A stretch of 8,917 bases of DNA from Bacteroidales bacterium UBA6828 (GTDB taxonomy: Bacteria; Bacteroidota; Bacteroidia; Bacteroidales; Paludibacteraceae). The notes under the pieces are model-generated. The model made no database searches. It saw only the letters and a program-made list of their open reading frames with translations, and was not told the origin of the DNA. The DNA lies in contig DKEG01000028.1 of assembly GCA_002452095.1 (NCBI GenBank), positions 36,766 to 45,682 on the forward strand, written 5' to 3'. The translations under genes and the position numbers were made by a program. Below, in pieces: positions 6,301 through 8,917 of the stretch. How positions within the stretch are numbered: the first letter of the stretch is position 1; each line of letters starts with the position of its first letter.

Positions 6301-6534
6301 CAGATTATAGAGGAGGAACACCTGCGCCCCGAAGAGACACGGCGTTTTATGACCCGTGCTTTTCTGGAGGGACAGGTGCAGGAAATGGGTACCGACGTGA
6401 GCCGTATCCTGCCGCCCATGCCGCTCTTCTCCAAAGACAAAGAGCGCAGCCGCAAAAAAGAGACCGTACTTGAAAAACTCAGAGCCTTCTTCACGCGCTT
6501 CTTCGATATCAGCAACGGAAACTTTGAGGCATAA
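3349..6534 (+). CDS. hsdR: Type I restriction endonuclease subunit HsdR with two in-frame repeat insertions
   Basis: HsdR is the ATP-dependent translocase and nuclease that cuts unmodified DNA away from the HsdS target. The 1061-residue protein has an N-terminal PD-(D/E)xK nuclease (D152 in NRYDV, E166 and K168 in HIELK), helicase motif I TTGSGKT (328-334), motif II DECH (428-431), motif III FTGTP (454-458), the motif V-like LTGFD (719-723) and motif VI QAYSRTNR (743-750), then a long helical C-terminal region. All catalytic residues are present, so activity is expected. Two minisatellites are translated: a Ser-rich run at about 468-503, just after motif III, and ENIENLDNLDNLDPLDNL at about 645-662, between the FSFAANED and SREFLESAIADYNAMF segments of the second helicase domain. 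Both replace stretches that vary in the family, presumably surface loops. The start at 3349 (MLNPYHIISEAD) lies 15 nt after array 4 and has no Shine-Dalgarno sequence. Last gene of the operon. Confidence 0.95.
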   Translation: MLNPYHIISEADESTVVSAYKPQDKPSTCYQSEADLEQALIRQLEAQGYEYLPLHTETDLIANLRRQIEQLNRFCFTDAEWQAFFAEHIANPNLGIAGKTQMIQNDYIRPIRLKDGTTKNIYLLDKQTLANNRLQVINQYVPEGGAFDNRYDVTILVNGLPLVHIELKRRGVAIKEAFNQINRYERESFWAGSGLYQFAQIFVISNGTETKYYSNTTRYKHIEKNAQAAQARSRSRKVASNSFEFTSYWADRENRLIPDLVDFTATFFCRLTLLSILTHYCVLTVDGDLLVMRPYQICATEAILRRILIASNRREWGTVRAGGYIWHTTGSGKTLTGFKTAQLASRMEGVDKVLFVVDRKDLDYQTMLEYDRFEKGAANTTKDTTELKRRLENPDSRILITTIQKLSIFVNKTPQHPVYDRHVVLIFDECHRSQFGEMHAAIVRRFKRYHIFGFTGTPIFAENASKGTRISSISSSSSISSSSSSSSSPSSSSSPSPSRDSSSFFLTTAQAFGDRLHVYTIVDAIRDHNVLPFLVSYVSTMKAEENISDEEVPGIDREKALMSPVRIRKIVDYVLEHYDQKTKRNSVYTLKDKRRQGFNSIFCCASVPAAKAYYEAFKAAQANIPESKRLKIATIFSFAANEDIENIENLDNLDNLDPLDNLDSLGSREFLESAIADYNAMFSMRFDTSSKGFQGYYKDVSRRMKDRELDMLIVVNMFLTGFDATTLNTLWVDKNLRDHGLIQAYSRTNRILNSIKTFGNIVCFRNLEKATNDAISLFGDREAGGLILLRSFNDYYLGYDETKDNGETVHHPGYVDAVANLCKDFPHAEILHMGEEQQRAFIKAFGALLRAQNVLNAFDQFRGQEIILPQDMQDYKSYYLDLRDQYRPKKEKTDINDDLVFEMELIKQVEINIDYILMMVSRLHDEHVGNAEIRLRLEKTITSSPDLRPKRELIEQFIDSLTPDSDVHGEWNAFVREQQAKQLEQIIEEEHLRPEETRRFMTRAFLEGQVQEMGTDVSRILPPMPLFSKDKERSRKKETVLEKLRAFFTRFFDISNGNFEA
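4751..4858 (+). repeat. CTAG 9-bp minisatellite array 5, in frame inside hsdR (Ser-rich)
   Basis: Twelve CTAG at perfect 9-bp steps, 4751 to 4850, spacers mostly TTCTT and TATTT. CTAG starts at codon position 2, so each unit reads xCT-AGx and gives Ser-Ser plus a third residue; codons 468-503 are nearly all Ser with a few Ile and Pro. The flanks rejoin the family sequence (TGTPIFAENA before, TTAQAFGDRLHVYTIVDAI after), so reading through is required for a full-length enzyme. Confidence 0.92.
5278..5344 (+). repeat. CTAG 9-bp minisatellite array 6, in frame inside hsdR (Leu-Asp-Asn)
   Basis: Six CTAG at 5296, 5305, 5314, 5323, 5332 and 5341, preceded in the same 9-bp phase by degenerate ATAG at 5278 and 5287. 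Here CTAG starts at codon position 1, so each unit reads CTA-Gxx-xxx and yields Leu-Asp-Asn repeats (about residues 644-665), unlike the Ser reading of array 5 in the same gene. Confidence 0.9.
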
Positions 6535-6594
6535 AATAAGAGGGTGTCTAACTAGTTAAAAAGAATACCTGTTCTTCAGAAAAAGATTGCTCTT

Positions 6595-6615
6595 GACGAC
6601 GCGAGCCGCGTCGTC
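6595..6615. terminator. GC-rich perfect hairpin between hsdR and the porin gene
   Basis: GACGACGCG (6595-6603), loop AGC, CGCGTCGTC (6607-6615): a perfect 9-bp stem about 60 nt after the hsdR stop. No T-tract follows on the plus strand (CCCCCACC), so it is more likely an RNA-stabilising or element-internal palindrome than a classic terminator. Confidence 0.45.
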
Positions 6616-6627
6616 CCCCACCAAAAT

Positions 6628-6660
6628 AAGAGGCTGCCTATACTTGTTAGACAGCCTCTT
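6628..6660. terminator. Bidirectional terminator hairpin for hsdR and the porin gene
   Basis: AAGAGGCTG (6628-6636) pairs with CAGCCTCTT (6652-6660), extended after a C/A mismatch by CTA/TAG, with a 7-nt loop. The plus strand continues to a T-run at 6669-6674; the minus strand continues into TTATTTTGG. It ends 12 nt from the porin stop codon, so it can end both convergent transcripts. AGACAGCCTCTT-type stems are common terminators in Bacteroidales as I remember. Confidence 0.65.
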
Positions 6661-6672
6661 TAAGTGGATTTT

Positions 6673-8091
6673 TTACAACTCGAAGAAACCGCTGTAGTTG
6701 ATACTCAGGGCGATGTAGGGTTCGTTGTTGTAGGCTGTAGCCGAGTGGGGGTTTTGGTTGAGGATGCCATAGCCGAACTCACCCTTGACCACAATATGCG
6801 GAATGGGGAAATAGTTGAAGCCGCAGGAGATTTTCTGCCGTCCTGCCCAGTAGTTGCGGCTGGCGTCAATCTTTGCCTGTGCATCGTAGATGTCGTAGCG
6901 GGCAAAGAGGTAGAACTGCTGTTGCTTGTCGCGCAAGGTCTTGCTGAGCGAGAAGAAATCATACCCAATCTCCGCACCGGCACTATAGGCATCACTGGCT
7001 ACGTTCTGGCGTTTCGAGACCGATGTCTTCGGCATCGACTTGTTGTAGGCGGTAATCTTGTCGGCATCGCTCAGGTGTCCATAGATAGCCGAGCCGCGGA
7101 AGATAACGCCGTGCCCCTTATAGCACCAATCGAATGCGCCGAGGCTCACCAGTCCCTTTACCCCCGCATACTTGGTATTATTGGTCGGTTGCAGGTTGTT
7201 GCGGAAAGAGGTGCCCGCATAGCCGCTCACTGACAGACGCAGTGCGTCCGAACCCTGCTTGTTGAGCGGGTAGAAATCCAAGCGTGCCAGACCCGCATAG
7301 CAGTTGGCGAGTTTGAACTCGTATGCCGAAGCCGAACCGTAGTGAATCCAGTATTTGTTGCCGAACTGTGCGCTCTCCAAACCGGGTAGGAACTGCGCCG
7401 TATAACCAAGCCACTTGTAGCGTCCGTGGAACTGAAGCCCTATATCGTGCCACGTACAGGGGATAATCGTGTTGTCACCTTCGGGACGATATACGCCGAA
7501 GAATTGGTCGGGCTCGTGGTGGGCATTAGTGCCACCCAACGGCACAATAAGCATACCCGCACGCAGGTTGGCATAACGGTTGAATGACTTCTGCAACCAG
7601 AACTGCTCCAATGCTACTTCGCCGCCGCGCTCCACCTCGGTCTCGTACTCGCCACCCTCTTCGTCCTCAATCTCCACAGCCGCCTCGGTGCCGCCGTGCT
7701 CGAACTCAATCTCCGTACCCATCGACCAGCCCTTGCCGAAGTCGTAGCCCATATACACCACCACGTGCGGGAGGTCGAACTCGCCGTATTGGTCGTTCTT
7801 GTACTTCTCGGGGGAGGTGTAGCGCAGATAGTTGTTGGAGTAGAAGCAGCGTTTCATCGTTGCCTCGCCGTACCCGCCGATAGTGAGACGGCGGGTGCGC
7901 TCCGTAGCGGGCGCAACCTCGTCGGTAGTTGTTTTTGGGGATACCTCCTGTTGATTTTGCGTCTGCTCCAAACGCTCCACGCGCTCCATCAGTGCTTTCA
8001 GATCGGCTTGCGACACCACAATAGAGTCCTCAGCGTGCAGCAGAAGAACGCACGCAGAAAGCAGCCAGAAAGAACAAATATATCTTTTCAT
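6673..8091 (-). CDS. Outer-membrane porin-like beta-barrel protein
   Basis: A 472-residue exported protein, probably a channel in the outer membrane. The start at 8091 (MKRYICSFWLL) is chosen because a signal peptide follows directly, with likely cleavage after HA at residue 20, and because the longer open frame to 8268 would begin upstream of the predicted promoter. LSAC at 11-14 resembles a lipobox, but the hydrophobic stretch continues past the Cys, so a normal signal peptide is preferred. Residues about 27-48 (QADLKALMERVERLEQTQNQ) form a short coiled coil, as in trimeric porins. From TIGGYGEA (70-77) onward the sequence alternates aromatic and polar strands typical of a barrel, with RAGMLIVPLGGTNAHHEPDQ (177-196) and the FFGVYRPEG segment characteristic of Bacteroidota porins. 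An acidic stretch (EIEDEEGGEYETEVERGGE, about 140-158) is a probable external loop. Substrate unknown. Transcribed alone, convergent with the hsd operon. Confidence 0.75.
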   Translation of the reverse strand: MKRYICSFWLLSACVLLLHAEDSIVVSQADLKALMERVERLEQTQNQQEVSPKTTTDEVAPATERTRRLTIGGYGEATMKRCFYSNNYLRYTSPEKYKNDQYGEFDLPHVVVYMGYDFGKGWSMGTEIEFEHGGTEAAVEIEDEEGGEYETEVERGGEVALEQFWLQKSFNRYANLRAGMLIVPLGGTNAHHEPDQFFGVYRPEGDNTIIPCTWHDIGLQFHGRYKWLGYTAQFLPGLESAQFGNKYWIHYGSASAYEFKLANCYAGLARLDFYPLNKQGSDALRLSVSGYAGTSFRNNLQPTNNTKYAGVKGLVSLGAFDWCYKGHGVIFRGSAIYGHLSDADKITAYNKSMPKTSVSKRQNVASDAYSAGAEIGYDFFSLSKTLRDKQQQFYLFARYDIYDAQAKIDASRNYWAGRQKISCGFNYFPIPHIVVKGEFGYGILNQNPHSATAYNNEPYIALSINYSGFFEL

Positions 8092-8230
8092 ACTAATACC
8101 AGAGTTGCCTGTTTGCCGATGGTTTCCGATGCTTTGCCTTGCCGTGGCGGTCTGCCGCCGAGTCTGCGCTTTCGACAGACAGAACCGCCCCCACAAGGCT
8201 TTGTACAATTCAATAAACCATCTTTCAAAA
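8092..8230 (-). promoter_or_regulatory. Structured 5' leader of the porin gene
   Basis: About 140 nt lie between the predicted transcription start and the ATG. In transcript sense, GGCGGT (8189-8184) can pair with ACCGCC (8151-8146), enclosing the stem GTCTG/CAGAC (8180-8176 with 8166-8162). The same CCGCC can instead pair with the nearer GGCGG (8159-8155) in a compact hairpin. These pairings exclude each other. Seen by eye only; no known riboswitch is recognised and no T-run follows, so control of translation or stability is the most that can be proposed. Confidence 0.3.
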
Positions 8231-8237
8231 AACAATG

Positions 8238-8268
8238 CAAAGGTACAGCCTTTTGCCTGTTGCTGCAA
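8238..8268 (-). promoter_or_regulatory. Promoter of the porin gene (Bacteroidota -33/-7 type)
   Basis: On the minus strand, TTG (8268-8266), 20 nt, then TACCTTTG (8245-8238), which fits the TTTG/TAnnTTTG consensus. It lies about 150 nt upstream of the start at 8091 and downstream of the rpsO terminator. The rpsO promoter has the same two elements with the same spacing. Confidence 0.65.
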
Positions 8269-8313
8269 TCCCGCCTTTTCGGTAAAGTCTATCCCTAAAT
8301 GTGGGTATAATAC

Positions 8314-8345
8314 AAAAAAGAAGAACCGGACGGCTCTTCTTTTTT
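8314..8345 (-). terminator. Intrinsic terminator of rpsO
   Basis: On the minus strand the sequence AAAAAAGAAGAGCC, loop GTCC, GGTTCTTCTTTTTT forms a 14-bp stem with one G-U pair and ends in a run of six T. It lies about 43 nt after the rpsO stop codon and separates rpsO from the porin gene downstream. Confidence 0.8.
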
Positions 8346-8387
8346 GCTAAGAGGTACAGACAGGCTGCACGGATATACGGGTAAGAA

Positions 8388-8657
8388 TTACTTACGGATA
8401 CCCAACTCTTTGATGATAGCACGGTAACGCTCGATGTCACGCTCCTTGAGGTAATCGAGCATACGGCGACGTTTGCCGACGAGGTTGGTCAGCGCACGCT
8501 CCGTACCGAAGTCCTTGCGGTTTTGCTTCAGGTGCTCTGTAAGGTGGTTGATACGGAAAGTGAACAGAGCGATCTGGCTCTCTGCAGAACCGGTGTTCTT
8601 GGCATCATTGCCATACTTGGCAAAGAGTTCTGCTTTTTTCTCAGATGTCAAATACAT
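8388..8657 (-). CDS. rpsO: 30S ribosomal protein S15
   Basis: S15 binds 16S rRNA at the central-domain three-way junction early in 30S assembly. The 89-residue length is exactly the family norm. Conserved blocks are visible: NTGSAESQIALFTFRINHLTEHLK, then DFGTERALTNLVGKRRRMLDYL, and the end YRAIIKELGIRK; the H-L-T-E-H and K-R-R-x-x-L-D-Y-L stretches contain RNA-binding residues. The start is set at 8657 (MYLTSEKKAEL), the usual MYL start in Bacteroidota; a longer frame begins at 8711 but its first 18 residues are leader sequence. Single-gene unit with its own promoter at 8780-8810 and its own terminator. S15 represses its own translation in several bacteria, and the leader here is structured. 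Confidence 0.97.
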   Translation of the reverse strand: MYLTSEKKAELFAKYGNDAKNTGSAESQIALFTFRINHLTEHLKQNRKDFGTERALTNLVGKRRRMLDYLKERDIERYRAIIKELGIRK

Positions 8658-8773
8658 GACTAAAAAAGATAATTTAATAAAACAATCATAACCTCGCCCG
8701 ATGTCCGCCACTATGACAGTGCTTCTATCCGGACGATGTTACATCTACCGCCTTTGAAGAAAATTTCCAAAAG
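8658..8773 (-). promoter_or_regulatory. Structured 5' leader of rpsO, candidate S15 autoregulatory site
   Basis: About 115 nt of untranslated leader. In transcript sense a small GATG-TAA-type hairpin (8745-8735) is followed by GTCCG (8734-8730) pairing with CGGAC (8707-8703), which encloses the stem CACT/AGTG (8721-8718 with 8712-8709) around a GTCAT loop. A T/A-rich unstructured stretch then leads to the start codon. The compact stacked helices could imitate the S15 site on 16S rRNA, but this is inference from hand pairing. Confidence 0.35.
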
Positions 8774-8779
8774 CGGGTG

Positions 8780-8810
8780 CAAAGGTACGACTTTTTTCTG
8801 ATATGTGCAA
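8780..8810 (-). promoter_or_regulatory. Promoter of rpsO (Bacteroidota -33/-7 type)
   Basis: Minus strand TTG (8810-8808), 20 nt, TACCTTTG (8787-8780). Same words and same spacer length as the porin promoter. It predicts a start near 8773 and a leader of about 115 nt. Confidence 0.7.
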
Positions 8811-8917
8811 GAGGAAATGCACAATGTAATATGCATAATGATTGCATAAAAAATGTATATTGTGCATAAAAAGGCGGCTTATCCTATCGGTAAAGGGCAA
8901 TTCTTTCTACGTCCTTT
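8811..8917. other. AT-rich intergenic segment with TGCATAA repeats; possible 3' end of another minus-strand gene
   Basis: TGCATAA occurs three times (8832, 8843, 8863), and TGCACAAT (8818-8825) is an inverted copy of ATTGTGCA (8859-8866). No gene is visible in 8811-8880. At the edge, one minus-strand frame reads KDVERIALYR and stops at TAG (8886-8884), which could be the C-terminus of a gene beyond the window, but ten codons prove nothing. No plus-strand promoter consensus is evident. Confidence 0.3.

Larger units (their letters stand above)
6538..6660. mobile_element. 123-bp segment with 19-bp imperfect terminal inverted repeats, possible MITE remnant
   Basis: The left end 6538-6556 (AAGAGGGTGTCTAACTAGT) and the reverse complement of the right end 6642-6660 (AAGAGGCTGTCTAACAAGT) match at 17 of 19 positions. 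The segment has no coding capacity and fills the gap between the convergent hsdR and porin genes. Ends of the form GAGGCTGTCTAA resemble insertion-sequence termini that I recall from Bacteroidota, so a non-autonomous element is possible. No clear target-site duplication is visible. Alternatively it is only a terminator with a duplicated arm. Confidence 0.4.

Noticed and set aside
8092..8268. Longer porin start at 8268 (MQQQAKGC)
   Set aside because: It would place the signal peptide 59 residues inside the protein and the start codon upstream of the predicted -7 promoter element.
7696..8298. Plus-strand frames of 189-200 codons opposite the porin gene
   Set aside because: Antisense shadows of a well-supported exported protein; no family features in their translations.
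8884..8917. Minus-strand gene end reading KDVERIALYR
   Set aside because: Only ten codons are visible, another frame also gives a plausible end, and no identity can be given; mentioned only within the edge region.

Overview
The window looks like the chromosome of a Bacteroidales-type bacterium (phylum Bacteroidota). The evidence is an S15 protein and a porin-like outer-membrane protein of Bacteroidota flavour, two promoters of the form TTG-N20-TACCTTTG that fit the TTTG/TAnnTTTG consensus of this phylum's housekeeping sigma factor, and genes that start behind A/C-rich leaders without a Shine-Dalgarno sequence.

Positions 1-6534 (+ strand) hold a type I restriction-modification operon: hsdM (5' end outside the window), hsdS, a four-helix-bundle protein gene with a coiled-coil tail, then hsdR. 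HsdM and HsdS form the m6A methyltransferase, HsdS sets the DNA target, and HsdR adds the nuclease and the translocating motor. The fourth protein has no assigned role. All four genes keep long open frames and recognisable motifs, so the system looks intact, although hsdM is only partly seen.

The most unusual feature is a family of 9-bp-period minisatellites, CTAG followed by five variable bases, found as six arrays only inside this operon. Three arrays fill the three intergenic gaps, each starting at or within 3 nt of the upstream stop codon (in hsdS the array supplies the stop). Three more lie in frame inside genes: one in HsdM (Ser/Pro-rich) and two in HsdR (one Ser-rich, one Leu-Asp-Asn). 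I count 55 CTAG sites in strict 9-bp phase and only one CTAG elsewhere in the window, at 6552. The core is constant while the spacers differ from array to array. The coding arrays use only the two reading frames that avoid TAG. I do not recall a described element of this kind; the nearest analogy I know is the Rickettsia palindromic elements that sit in frame within genes.

Positions 6535-6660 between the convergent operon and porin gene hold a 123-bp segment with 19-bp imperfect terminal inverted repeats. It includes two hairpins and probably serves as a bidirectional terminator; it may be a MITE-like remnant. Positions 6673-8091 (- strand) encode the porin-like protein, with its own promoter and a leader capable of alternative pairing. 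Positions 8388-8657 (- strand) encode ribosomal protein S15 (rpsO), with a strong terminator, a structured leader and its own promoter. The last ~130 bases are AT-rich with repeated TGCATAA words and perhaps the 3' end of another minus-strand gene.
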